NCBI GenBank assembly: GCA_018700535.1
Contig: JABITQ010000014.1
Span: 1 to 14,951, forward strand
DNA: 14,951 nucleotides
Direction: 5' to 3'
Origin: Candidatus Uhrbacteria bacterium
Lineage (GTDB): Bacteria > Patescibacteriota > Patescibacteriia > UBA9934 > GWF2-40-263
Part shown: piece after piece, positions 7,661 through 13,697 of the stretch
How the letters are laid out: each line of letters begins with the position of its first letter
How positions within the stretch are numbered: the stretch's first letter is position 1
Position numbers and translations under genes: made by a program
The notes under the pieces: model-generated
Told to the model about the DNA's origin: nothing
Database searches by the model: none
The model's input: the letters and a program-made list of their open reading frames with translations, nothing else

Positions 7661-9034
7661 TCAAACTAATTTCTCAGCAAACCAAGTATCCAGATCCGCA
7701 ATCCTCACACGCACCTGCTCCATCGTATCTCGGTCGCGAATCGTAACCGCCTTGTCCTCAACAGTCTCAAAATCCACTGTGACACAATAAGGCGTCCCAA
7801 TTTCATCCTGACGTCGGTAACGCTTTCCGATAGATTGCGTCTGGTCGTAGTCTGTACGGAACTTTGTTGCAAGCGCTTCAAAGACTGGTCGCGCAACCTC
7901 TTGCAACTCAGGCTTTTTTGAAAGTGGAAGCACTGCGATTTGATATGGAGCCATGTGCGGCTTAAAGCGCATCACAATGCGCGTATCTCCATTCACCTCT
8001 TCTTCTGAATACGCACTAAGCATAATCGCTAGCAATGTGCGGTCCACACCCATTGAAGGCTCAATGACGTGAGGGATAATTTTGCGAGCACCATCGTTTG
8101 GATCCGTGTACTTCATGTTCTCACCCGAAGCTGTCTCGTGATTAGTGAGATCAAAGCTTGTGCGATACGCAAGCCCCCAAAGCTCTTTTGTTCCAAATGG
8201 AAACTCGAATTCAAAATCAATGGTTCGTTTTGAGTAATGCGCAAGACTCTCATCTGGAACCTCCAAGCGATGCAGGCGCGCCTTGTCGATTCCGACAGAC
8301 TCAGCCCATCCTTCCATCCAACCCACCCAAGCTTCAAACTGTTTCTCCCAATCTTCTTCCTCAACAAAATACTCAATCTCCATCTGCTCAAACTCGAGCG
8401 TGCGGAAAATAAAGTTTCCAGGTGTGATCTCGTTTCGAAATGCTTTTCCAATCTGACCAATTCCAAACGGGAGACGTTTCCGGGAAGTATTTAGAACATT
8501 CTTAAAGTTTACAAAAATTGCCTGCGCCGTCTCTGGTCGCAAATACACAGACTCTTTTGAATCCTCAGTCTTTCCAATAGCTGTCTCAAACATCAAGTTA
8601 AAAGACTTCGGTGCACTGAGCGAATTTCCATCAGGACTCTGCAACCCAAGCTCCGCAAGCTTTGCTGCAATCTTCTCAAGCGACCATCCATCAACAGACT
8701 CTCCTGTCGCCTCTTCGATAAGATGATCCGCACGATAACGTTTGTGCGTCTCCATGTCTTCAACCAAAGGATCGCTAAACCCAGCAACGTGCCCGGATGC
8801 CTCCCAAACCTTTGGGTTCATCAAGATGGCACCGTCGAGCCCCACCATGTCTGCACGTGATTCAATCACCTGCTTCCACCAGTCGCGCTTAATGTTCATG
8901 CGCATCTGTGCGCCAAGTGGACCGTAGTCCCACGAGTTCGCCAAGCCACCATAAATAGCAGATCCTGGATAAACGAACCCTCGCTTTTTTGCGAGGGCGG
9001 TTAATTTCTCCATTGTGACATTTGTATCAGCCAT
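7661..9034 (-). CDS. glyQS: Glycine--tRNA ligase, alpha2 (single-chain) type
   Basis: A 457-residue class II aminoacyl-tRNA synthetase that charges tRNA-Gly. The N-terminal signature KRGFVYPGSAIYGGLANSWD, then YGPLG, is diagnostic of the homodimeric GlyRS shared by archaea, eukaryotes and some bacteria. Motif 2 is FRNEITPGNFIFRTLEFEQM, followed by EIEYF, and motif 3 is VIEPSMGVDRTLLAIM with the ATP-binding Arg. The C-terminal anticodon-binding domain starts around KPHMAPYQIAVLPL. The length matches bacterial members (about 460). It starts one base after the frr stop with no SD. The two-subunit GlyQ/GlyS form is excluded. Confidence 0.97.
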   Translation of the reverse strand: MADTNVTMEKLTALAKKRGFVYPGSAIYGGLANSWDYGPLGAQMRMNIKRDWWKQVIESRADMVGLDGAILMNPKVWEASGHVAGFSDPLVEDMETHKRYRADHLIEEATGESVDGWSLEKIAAKLAELGLQSPDGNSLSAPKSFNLMFETAIGKTEDSKESVYLRPETAQAIFVNFKNVLNTSRKRLPFGIGQIGKAFRNEITPGNFIFRTLEFEQMEIEYFVEEEDWEKQFEAWVGWMEGWAESVGIDKARLHRLEVPDESLAHYSKRTIDFEFEFPFGTKELWGLAYRTSFDLTNHETASGENMKYTDPNDGARKIIPHVIEPSMGVDRTLLAIMLSAYSEEEVNGDTRIVMRFKPHMAPYQIAVLPLSKKPELQEVARPVFEALATKFRTDYDQTQSIGKRYRRQDEIGTPYCVTVDFETVEDKAVTIRDRDTMEQVRVRIADLDTWFAEKLV

Positions 9035-9035
9035 A

Positions 9036-9590
9036 TTACACAGTCATGATTTCTTGTTCTTTGCTCTGCCCGATCGAAACAACATTCTCTGTAAAACTAC
9101 TTGTCATTTCATCAATCGAATCGATCAACTTAAATTTTTCGTCCTCGCTAATATCTTTTGCTTTCTCTTGTGCAATAACATCACCACGCACATCCTCACG
9201 AACACTTCTAATACGAACCTTCGCATCCTCAAGCATTTCTTTCATGCGCTTCACCATCTGCTTGCGGTTATCCTCTGTCATCGGTGGCATCATGATGCGA
9301 ATCACTGTGCCGTCGACAACTGGACTCAAGCCAATGCCAGCATTACGAATTCCTTTTTCGATATTCTGAGTAAGTGCCTTATCCCAAGGATCGATAATGA
9401 GTGTCTTTGCGTCTGGAACCGAGATAGAAGCCAAGCCTTTGATTTCCATAACAGCGTCATACGCACTTACAGGAATATCCTCAACAAGCGCCGGAGTTGC
9501 TCGTCCTGTCCGTAGCTGCATCAATTCCTTGCTAAGCTGATCTATTGCCTTCTGAAAACGTGGCTTGTTCTGAGTCAAAACTGGATGCAT
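9036..9590 (-). CDS. frr: Ribosome recycling factor
   Basis: A 184-residue protein, normal length (about 185). It splits post-termination ribosomes together with EF-G. The N-terminal part of the three-helix bundle has LRTGRATPALVEDIPVSAYD, a family hallmark. The middle domain carries IRNAGIGLSPVVDGTVIRIM, and PPMTEDNRKQMVKRMKE follows. Usually frr follows pyrH or tsf; here it follows a lipoprotein gene after an 11-nt gap and precedes glyQS by one base, so translation genes are still grouped. No SD is visible. Confidence 0.97.
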   Translation of the reverse strand: MHPVLTQNKPRFQKAIDQLSKELMQLRTGRATPALVEDIPVSAYDAVMEIKGLASISVPDAKTLIIDPWDKALTQNIEKGIRNAGIGLSPVVDGTVIRIMMPPMTEDNRKQMVKRMKEMLEDAKVRIRSVREDVRGDVIAQEKAKDISEDEKFKLIDSIDEMTSSFTENVVSIGQSKEQEIMTV

Positions 9591-9601
9591 AAATTTCTAT
9601 T

Positions 9602-10654
9602 TTAATCTGTTGAAGTTGCGACACCAACATATAACACCGAGCTGTCATCTGGGTCAACTAGCATTGCACGCGGAATACGATTTGATGGAAAACGCTCTGT
9701 GTTCCAAGTTTTCCCTCCATCTGTTGAATGATAGAACGCTGCATTGCTTGCATAATAAATAGTGCTAGGGCGAGACTCATCGATTGCAACGGCACGGATT
9801 GTAAGTTGACCTGGTGAAGAGATAAGACTGATCTCGCTCCATGTCGCACCAAAATCTTCTGAGCGAAGAAGTCCGTACTGTGTTGCGGCAATCACGACAC
9901 CACCATCATCGCTTTGCACAAGACTAAACACGTCATCAGCATTCTTCAACTCTTTAATCTGATCTTTAATCTTCTCCCAACTGTCACCGCGATCATCTGA
10001 TCGATAAACTCCTCCTTTAAACGTTGAAGCAAGGATCTGCCTACTATCACCATTGCTCACAATAATCTCAGAGATCTCACCTCCTGTCTGCAATGATGTC
10101 TGCCATGACCCTCCACCATCTTGGCTTAAGAGCACGTCACCGTTTGAAAGACCTACCCAGATGTTGTCACTGTCGTACCAATCAATCGCTACTTGGATCA
10201 CGTTCACGCCAGAACGGTTCTCAACATAGACCTCGTTATCAAACGAACGCATACAGTCACTCGTGTGGTACAAACGTGAACCCTTTGCCACATACAAGCT
10301 ACACACATCTTTTGGATCAACCTCTACAGCATAGATTGTGCCGGACTGAAGCGCAGCATACTCTGGCTGACGCCATGAGCTACCAGCATCCTCGCTATAC
10401 AACATTCCGTTCGCACGTGTTCCGATGTAAAGGTAGGTATTGTCTTGTGGATCCATCTCCATGTTCAAGACATTGCTGCCTGCCAAAGTACCGAGCCCCT
10501 GTGCTGTTGGCACAACAACAGTCTGCGACCAGTCCTCACCAGCATTCGAGGTTTTAAAAATACCTCCATCACCAGCACCACCTGTTGAGCTTGAGCCAAA
10601 ACACCCAGCACCTGTGAGCATAACGGCGAATAAAACGATAAAAAGATTCCTCAT
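9602..10654 (-). CDS. BNR/Asp-box repeat lipoprotein (sortilin-type beta propeller)
   Basis: A 350-residue exported protein. The N terminus MRNLFIVLFAVMLTGAGC has a signal peptide with Cys18 as the likely lipidated residue, then a Ser/Gly linker. Six Asp-box-like repeats follow: YSEDAGSSW, YHTSDCMRSF (degenerate), LSQDGGGSW, YRSDDRGDSW, LRSEDFGATW and YHSTDGGKTW. This spacing predicts a beta propeller of the Vps10/sortilin or Ycf48-like kind. Such proteins bind ligands or help assemble complexes; catalytic sialidase residues are not evident. The start ATG overlaps the holB stop (ATGA), so translation is coupled. A lipoprotein between holB and frr is unusual. Confidence 0.85.
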   Translation of the reverse strand: MRNLFIVLFAVMLTGAGCFGSSSTGGAGDGGIFKTSNAGEDWSQTVVVPTAQGLGTLAGSNVLNMEMDPQDNTYLYIGTRANGMLYSEDAGSSWRQPEYAALQSGTIYAVEVDPKDVCSLYVAKGSRLYHTSDCMRSFDNEVYVENRSGVNVIQVAIDWYDSDNIWVGLSNGDVLLSQDGGGSWQTSLQTGGEISEIIVSNGDSRQILASTFKGGVYRSDDRGDSWEKIKDQIKELKNADDVFSLVQSDDGGVVIAATQYGLLRSEDFGATWSEISLISSPGQLTIRAVAIDESRPSTIYYASNAAFYHSTDGGKTWNTERFPSNRIPRAMLVDPDDSSVLYVGVATSTD

Positions 10655-11586
10655 AAAAATAGATGTTCAAGAGCTAAATGTGGATTGATATTTTGACGCG
10701 TACTCTCACGGACTTCCGAAAGCCGCTCGAGAGAATGCACCACTTGGTTTATAGATAAAGAAAGATTCTCATCGGCATGTACACCCGTTAAACCAAGCTG
10801 CCTATGCAACTGCGCGCGCAAGACCTCCTCGGCGCGATCAAGCGACGACGCTAGCACAACAGCTTTGTTCGCTTCTGCTTTTGGAACCATGTCTGTTGCC
10901 GCACGAAGTTTTTCAGTAATCGATCCAGCAAACGCATACGCCACAGAACTCCTCCCAGTTTCATACGTCGACCGATACGCAGAGTCTTTCAAAAACCTCA
11001 CAGCATTCACAGGACGACCGAACGCATTCTCTGCCGCCTCAAGCGCATCCGACTTTGCAAAGCCAAGCTTTGCAAGACCAGTAGTAATATCTGATTCTGC
11101 CACGGGATAAAAACGCACAATCTGACAACGTGACGCAATCGTGGCCAAAACCGACTCGGTGCTTTGTGCATGCAAAATCAAAATCGTTTTCCCCTTTGGC
11201 TCTTCCAGTGTTTTCAGCAAAGCATTCGTTGCACCAATAGAAAGTCGATCAGCCTCTTCAATAACTCCAGCCTTCCACCCACCACCCATCGCGCTCATTG
11301 CAAGCCTGCTTGTCAGTGCGCGTATTTGTTTTACAGAAATCTGCGTTTTGAGCTTGTCTGTCTTTTCGTCACGAATACGTTTTACAAAAGAGATATCTGC
11401 GCTTACATCCAAATGCACCACCTCAGGAAACAACGTCTTTAAAAGAGCTTCTGTCACAGCACTGCGCCCAATACCTTCTGCACCCACAAACAAAAACGCA
11501 TGCGGGAGCGTATTGTTGGCAATCATGCGCTCAAGCACCGTTATTATCCGACTGTGACCAATGACCCCTCGAAAAGGATTGCTCAT
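10651..11586 (-). CDS. holB: DNA polymerase III clamp-loader subunit delta'
   Basis: A 312-residue AAA+ protein. Walker A is GAEGIGRS (35-42), with Arg in place of the nucleotide-binding Lys. EEADRLS follows in the Walker B position, NALLKTLEEP is strongly conserved, and ASRCQIVRF holds the SRC motif that serves as the trans Arg finger. The altered Walker A with kept SRC fits delta' rather than the ATP-hydrolysing DnaX. The zinc-binding cysteines of the AAA+ module are absent. The start is ATG at 11586: the -10 box ends 9 nt upstream, so the TTG at 11595 would lie outside the mRNA. It is the first gene of the eight-gene operon. Confidence 0.92.
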   Translation of the reverse strand: MSNPFRGVIGHSRIITVLERMIANNTLPHAFLFVGAEGIGRSAVTEALLKTLFPEVVHLDVSADISFVKRIRDEKTDKLKTQISVKQIRALTSRLAMSAMGGGWKAGVIEEADRLSIGATNALLKTLEEPKGKTILILHAQSTESVLATIASRCQIVRFYPVAESDITTGLAKLGFAKSDALEAAENAFGRPVNAVRFLKDSAYRSTYETGRSSVAYAFAGSITEKLRAATDMVPKAEANKAVVLASSLDRAEEVLRAQLHRQLGLTGVHADENLSLSINQVVHSLERLSEVRESTRQNINPHLALEHLFL

Positions 11587-11595
11587 ATAGACCAA

Positions 11596-11604
11596 ATTAT
11601 ACCA
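11596..11604 (-). promoter_or_regulatory. Extended -10 promoter of the eight-gene operon
   Basis: On the minus strand TG-G-TATAAT (perfect hexamer, 11601-11596) stands 9 nt before the holB ATG, with no -35 match at the right distance. The spacing is the same as at the NDH-2 operon, so a leaderless mRNA is expected. Confidence 0.75.
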
Positions 11605-11694
11605 TGATTGGCTTTTCTACTTTGGGGATGGATTCTGGTCAATATATGGCACTAAAGTCAGCCTGTGTTAACAAAATCGAGACAAGAGTATTTG

Positions 11695-11719
11695 ACTAAA
11701 CTTAGCTAAATAACTAAAC
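11695..11719. repeat. Short direct repeat ACTAAAC x2 upstream of the right module
   Basis: ACTAAAC occurs at 11695-11701 and 11713-11719, spaced 18 bp, just before the palindromic promoter. It may be a regulator site; 7 bases is short enough for chance. The rest of 11602-11730 shows nothing else I can name. Confidence 0.3.
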
Positions 11720-11732
11720 CTTTCCATGCGCT

Positions 11733-11747
11733 AGTCTTGACAAGACT
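11733..11747. promoter_or_regulatory. Perfect palindrome over the -35 box (candidate operator)
   Basis: AGTCTTG-A-CAAGACT is a perfect 7-bp inverted repeat around one central base. It contains the TTGACA at 11737-11742. A half-site AGTCT recurs at 11761-11765 inside the -10 region. This is a typical arrangement for a repressor binding site, but no regulator gene is seen in the window. Confidence 0.5.
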
Positions 11748-11765
11748 GACAAAATATGATAGTCT
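11737..11765 (+). promoter_or_regulatory. Promoter at the head of the right module
   Basis: Perfect TTGACA (11737-11742), a 17-nt spacer, then TAGTCT (11760-11765; three of six consensus bases). Start is predicted at about 11772, which is the A of an ATG. Confidence 0.5.
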
Positions 11766-11771
11766 GCAACC

Positions 11772-11819
11772 ATGAAGATAAGAGATCTAAGAGGGTCGAT
11801 TATCGCTCACTACAAATAA
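11772..11819 (+). CDS. Possible 15-codon leaderless peptide ORF
   Basis: ATG at the predicted transcription start opens MKIRDLRGSIIAHYK and a TAA stop. There is no SD. In a leaderless context like the left-half genes it could be translated, perhaps as a leader peptide controlling the terminator. A chance ORF of this size is common, so this is weak. Confidence 0.25.
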   Translation: MKIRDLRGSIIAHYK

Positions 11820-11887
11820 AGACTGTTTAGGCAGCCTTTAACATCTTGGGAGAGAGCCACAACGGCAGTGGAAAAAATGCCGTCAAC

Positions 11888-11948
11888 AACGCTGTTTGTT
11901 GTGCTTATTGATTTTCTCTTTCTATAAGTACAACAAACAGCGTTTTTT
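11888..11948 (+). terminator. Strong intrinsic terminator with a 19-bp stem
   Basis: A 13-bp perfect stem CGCTGTTTGTTGT/ACAACAAACAGCG (11890-11902 with 11930-11942), extended by six more pairs (one G-T) around a 15-nt pyrimidine-rich loop, followed by TTTTTT (11943-11948). This is the clearest terminator of the window. It lies between the promoter and the six genes, so readers must bypass it or start downstream. Confidence 0.9.
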
Positions 11949-11960
11949 GTTCGATGTCCT

Positions 11961-12129
11961 CAACCTCATGGAGGAGAGAGAAACCGTCTGACGAACCTCA
12001 ATAGAGGAACATCAGCGGCGATCGTTCAATGGTTTAACTAGGTGAATAACTTACTTAATCCATATCCCAACGATCACGACCCATACCTGGCTTGCCAGGA
12101 CACTGGGTCACAACTTCTCCAGGAGGTTG
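11961..12129 (+). ncRNA. Structured RNA domain, copy 1
   Basis: The closing helix pairs 11961-11976 with 12114-12129 (16 bp, one mismatch, one G-T). Inside are three elements. Hairpin 11984-12018 has stems CCG/CGG, CTGA/TCAG and CCTC/GAGG with an AATA loop. Helix GATCGTT/AACGATC (12020-12026 with 12069-12075) encloses ATGGTTT and AATCCATATCC. Hairpin GACCCA/TGGGTC (12078-12109) has CCTGGC/GCCAGG on top. The same layout recurs at 12149-12281 with different helix sequences. No known riboswitch or ribozyme is recognised. Confidence 0.7.
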
Positions 12130-12148
12130 GCGAGATCAAGTCAAGTTT

Positions 12149-12281
12149 AGAAATTTCGGAGGAGAAGTGGTTTATCAAAATGGTTTGACTCGGTTTTCTG
12201 ACTCAATCCATATCCTGATACGCCTTTGGACTCATACCTGGCTTCGGTCGGTCACTGAACCAACACTTCTCCGAAATTTCT
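12149..12281 (+). ncRNA. Structured RNA domain, copy 2
   Basis: The closing helix AGAAATTTCGG/CCGAAATTTCT (11 bp, 12149-12159 with 12271-12281) continues after a 3-nt bulge as AGAAGTG/CACTTCT (7 bp). Inside, TATCA/TGATA (12173-12177 with 12216-12220) replaces copy 1's GATCGTT/AACGATC. It encloses the same ATGGTTT and AATCCATATCC segments, and CATACCTGGCTT (12233-12244) follows as in copy 1. The last hairpin is weaker than in copy 1, and copy 1's first hairpin is missing. The ATG of the first gene is 46 nt downstream. Confidence 0.7.
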
Positions 12282-12283
12282 GA

Positions 12284-12303
12284 GCTGGATTAAACCCCCC
12301 AGC
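12284..12303 (+). repeat. Small hairpin before the 109-aa gene
   Basis: GCTGG/CCAGC around an 10-nt loop ending in a C run. Next to it, GTGCC/GGCAT (12308-12324) can form a hairpin holding part of the SD GGAGG, a possible start switch. Confidence 0.45.
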
Positions 12304-12326
12304 CAGGTGCCTTTTGGAGGCATTTC

Positions 12327-12656
12327 ATGTACGCCGTTGACCCGTCCGTAAGCAATCTTTTCATCGTCGTCGTAGCAGAGAGCGACGACGTAAACCGAGC
12401 GCTCAAGCTCGAACTCGAACTTGGTCTCCCAGAGGATGCGTGGAGAGAAGTCCTCATCGTGTGTCGAGGAGAACACGCTGATCCCCAAGTGGTCTCGTTG
12501 GAGGAATTCACCAGGGCTCGCGAAGGGACCGAGCATCTCACCAACATCGATCTCGTCGAGTACAGCCACATGAACGTTCCGAGCATTCAGTTTGGTCTCT
12601 ACGACTATCTGATGGAAGACGGCACAATCACCCCGCACCGCCACCCCGACCAGTAG
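12327..12656 (+). CDS. Unknown acidic protein (109 aa), first gene of the right module
   Basis: I do not recognise this protein. It starts MYAVDPSVSNLFIVVVAESD, is acidic, and has a hydrophobic beta strand (LFIVVVA), an amphipathic helix and a second strand (EVLIVCRGEH). This suggests a small alpha/beta fold. It has no signal peptide or membrane segment and ends in a His/Pro-rich tail (TPHRHPDQ). The start is set by GGAGG at 12316-12320, 6 nt before ATG. Its leader is the longest of the module and holds the tandem RNA domains, so expression is probably RNA-controlled. A longer frame on the opposite strand is judged spurious because it opens at TTG with no SD. Confidence 0.65.
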   Translation: MYAVDPSVSNLFIVVVAESDDVNRALKLELELGLPEDAWREVLIVCRGEHADPQVVSLEEFTRAREGTEHLTNIDLVEYSHMNVPSIQFGLYDYLMEDGTITPHRHPDQ

Positions 12657-12678
12657 CTGGAAACCTACCGTCGGACGC

Positions 12679-12709
12679 CGGATGACTTGCATGCTCTGCA
12701 AGTCATCCG
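12679..12709 (+). repeat. 13-bp perfect hairpin after the 109-aa gene
   Basis: CGGATGACTTGCA/TGCAAGTCATCCG with a 5-nt loop TGCTC. There is no U tract (TCCCACAG follows), so it is an mRNA-end, processing or protein-binding hairpin rather than a standard terminator. Confidence 0.8.
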
Positions 12710-12757
12710 TCCCACAGAAGCCATCAACTCCGTTGGTGACCTCTGATAGGACAAACA

Positions 12758-12870
12758 AGATTGTCGCAACTAGCCCGCAGACTTCTGTGAGCTGGTTACG
12801 GCAATCTTCCAGAAACGGAGGCTGTCGTGGGCTGTGGTGCTCAATACCACAATAGAGGGCACTCAGCCCA
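12758..12870 (+). other. Structured leader of the 126-aa gene
   Basis: There are two nested structures. AGATTG/CAATCT plus AACTA/TGGTT spans 12758-12807. TGGGCT/AGCCCA with GTGGT/ACCAC inside spans 12828-12870. The SD follows at 12899. The 250-nt space between the 109-aa and 126-aa genes holds no ORF with an SD. Confidence 0.5.
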
Positions 12871-12907
12871 AGTCAGTCAATCAATCGAGAAATCAACCGG
12901 AGGTCCC

Positions 12908-13288
12908 ATGACCGCTGCCATGAAGAAAGTCGTCGTTATCCCCACAACCACCAACACGTCCCACAAGTGCAACAGCGGCGGCGGCTGCAACTATCGAGGA
13001 ATCGCTCGTGCGATGTACCTCCCGCCCATGCCCAAGCTCATTGAGCTGAGCGGCAAACAAAGCCCGACCGAGCAGGATCTGACGAAGCACATTCGCTGTG
13101 AACGATGCTCAAGCGGTCGCGAGCGCGTACAGCTCGACACCATGCTGAGCCTCATGCGAGGTGAGGCCAAGGTCATGACCCGTCGCCGTCGCCGGGTCGC
13201 ACCGACTCCCACCCCCACCATCACCCGCAGCCAGACCCCTGGCAACGCCAGAGATCTCCGCACATTCCTTGGCATGCCGCAGCTCTAG
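12908..13288 (+). CDS. Unknown Cys- and Arg-rich basic protein (126 aa)
   Basis: The start is ATG at 12908, 4 nt after GGAGG (12899-12903); longer in-frame starts fall in the structured leader. The protein has HKCNSGGGC (about residues 21-29) and HIRCERC (about 63-69). Together these give four cysteines with nearby His residues, which could form a treble-clef or ribbon zinc site. After a helix (LDTMLSLMRGEAKV) comes RRRRR and a Pro/Thr-rich stretch (VAPTPTPTITRSQTP), then a short helix to the end. A nucleic-acid-binding role is plausible from the zinc-like knuckles and basic tract, but the family is not recognised and the function is unassigned. Confidence 0.65.
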   Translation: MTAAMKKVVVIPTTTNTSHKCNSGGGCNYRGIARAMYLPPMPKLIELSGKQSPTEQDLTKHIRCERCSSGRERVQLDTMLSLMRGEAKVMTRRRRRVAPTPTPTITRSQTPGNARDLRTFLGMPQL

Positions 13289-13307
13289 CAGTTGCAACGC
13301 GCTACGA

Positions 13308-13337
13308 GGGAGGGTCGTCACTTCAGACGACCCTCCC
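13308..13337 (+). repeat. Hairpin A1 (12-bp perfect) after the 126-aa gene
   Basis: GGGAGGGTCGTC/GACGACCCTCCC around ACTTCA. No U tract follows. It precedes hairpin B1 by 4 nt, forming the first A-B pair of the module. Confidence 0.85.
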
Positions 13338-13341
13338 AAGC

Positions 13342-13382
13342 CCCTCAAAGTTCAGAATGAAATTCATTGTGCACTTCGAGGG
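13342..13382 (+). repeat. Hairpin B1
   Basis: Outer stem CCCTC-AAAGT/ACTT-CGAGGG with one mismatch, inner stem around loop AAT, ending 8 nt before the SD of the 54-aa gene. Its segment 13357-13376 is the exact reverse complement of 13644-13663 in hairpin B2. Confidence 0.8.
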
Positions 13383-13401
13383 ACATCAACAAGGAGCCCA
13401 C

Positions 13402-13566
13402 GTGAAAGCAGCAACAACCACCTCCGGCGGCAGAGTGACACAAGGACCCACGTGGTTCACCACATCTCCTGCCAGACTGAGAAACTCCAAACCCAAAGCC
13501 ACCAAGAAAGGTGACAAAGTCGCCATCCGGCGGCGTGGAGGAAAGGAGACGCGCATCGAGCGCTGA
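13402..13566 (+). CDS. Unknown small basic protein (54 aa), GTG start
   Basis: I do not recognise it. The start is GTG at 13402, placed by AAGGAG (13391-13396) 5 nt upstream. An ATG at 13357 in the same frame lies inside hairpin B1 and has no SD. The sequence starts MKAATTTSGGRVTQGPTWFT and ends in a Lys/Arg-rich half (KPKATKKGDKVAIRRRGGKE), likely disordered and nucleic-acid- or membrane-binding. It is bounded on both sides by B hairpins in opposite orientation. Confidence 0.55.
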   Translation: MKAATTTSGGRVTQGPTWFTTSPARLRNSKPKATKKGDKVAIRRRGGKETRIER

Positions 13567-13607
13567 CCCAAACCTCTATAGCAATCTCAACAACCCTAAC
13601 CCTGGTC

Positions 13608-13634
13608 TGGACGACGCCATACGAAGCTCGTCCA
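13608..13634 (+). repeat. Hairpin A2
   Basis: TGGACGA/TCGTCCA (7 bp) with a loop that contains CCATACGAAG. Hairpin A3 has the same loop with T for G (CCATACTAAG). It is directly followed by hairpin B2. Confidence 0.75.
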
Positions 13635-13635
13635 C

Positions 13636-13676
13636 CCCTCGTAGTGCACAATGAATTTCATTTTGCCTTACGAGGG
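13636..13676 (+). repeat. Hairpin B2
   Basis: Outer 8-bp perfect stem CCCTCGTA/TACGAGGG. Inner stem GCACAATGA/TCATTTTGC (one mismatch) with loop ATT. Its right arm, 13664-13679, is identical over 16 nt to that of B3 at 14224-14239. Confidence 0.85.
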
Positions 13677-13697
13677 ATAAACACAGAGAGGTTCCCT

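Larger units (their letters stand above)
11772..11948 (+). ncRNA. Candidate short RNA or attenuator leader
   Basis: A predicted transcript of about 177 nt from the promoter start to the end of the terminator. It holds an ACGGCA/TGCCGT hairpin with an A-rich loop near 11863-11884, then the terminator. It does not match 6S, tmRNA, SRP, RNase P or a riboswitch I know. It could be a stand-alone sRNA or an attenuator for the genes downstream. Confidence 0.4.

Noticed and set aside
11587..11595. Longer holB start at TTG 11595
   Set aside because: The -10 box ends at 11596, so this codon is at or before the transcription start; ATG 11586 is used.
11984..12018. Hammerhead ribozyme core
   Set aside because: CTGACGA and a following stem fit, but the needed GAAA is absent (GAAC) and no closing helix with a cleavage site fits.
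12092..12283. A 63-codon plus-strand frame
   Set aside because: It lies entirely in the tandem structured RNA and has no SD of its own.
11772..12330. Known riboswitch (glycine, T-box, guanidine, fluoride)
   Set aside because: No conserved core sequence of these families could be found by eye.
12252..12758. A 168-aa frame on the minus strand across the 109-aa gene
   Set aside because: It opens at TTG with no SD, overlaps the tandem RNA and the perfect hairpin, and opposes a plus-strand gene with a good SD.
12827..12907. Longer start of the 126-aa gene at 12827
   Set aside because: It is in a folded leader and lacks an SD; ATG at 12908 has GGAGG 4 nt upstream.
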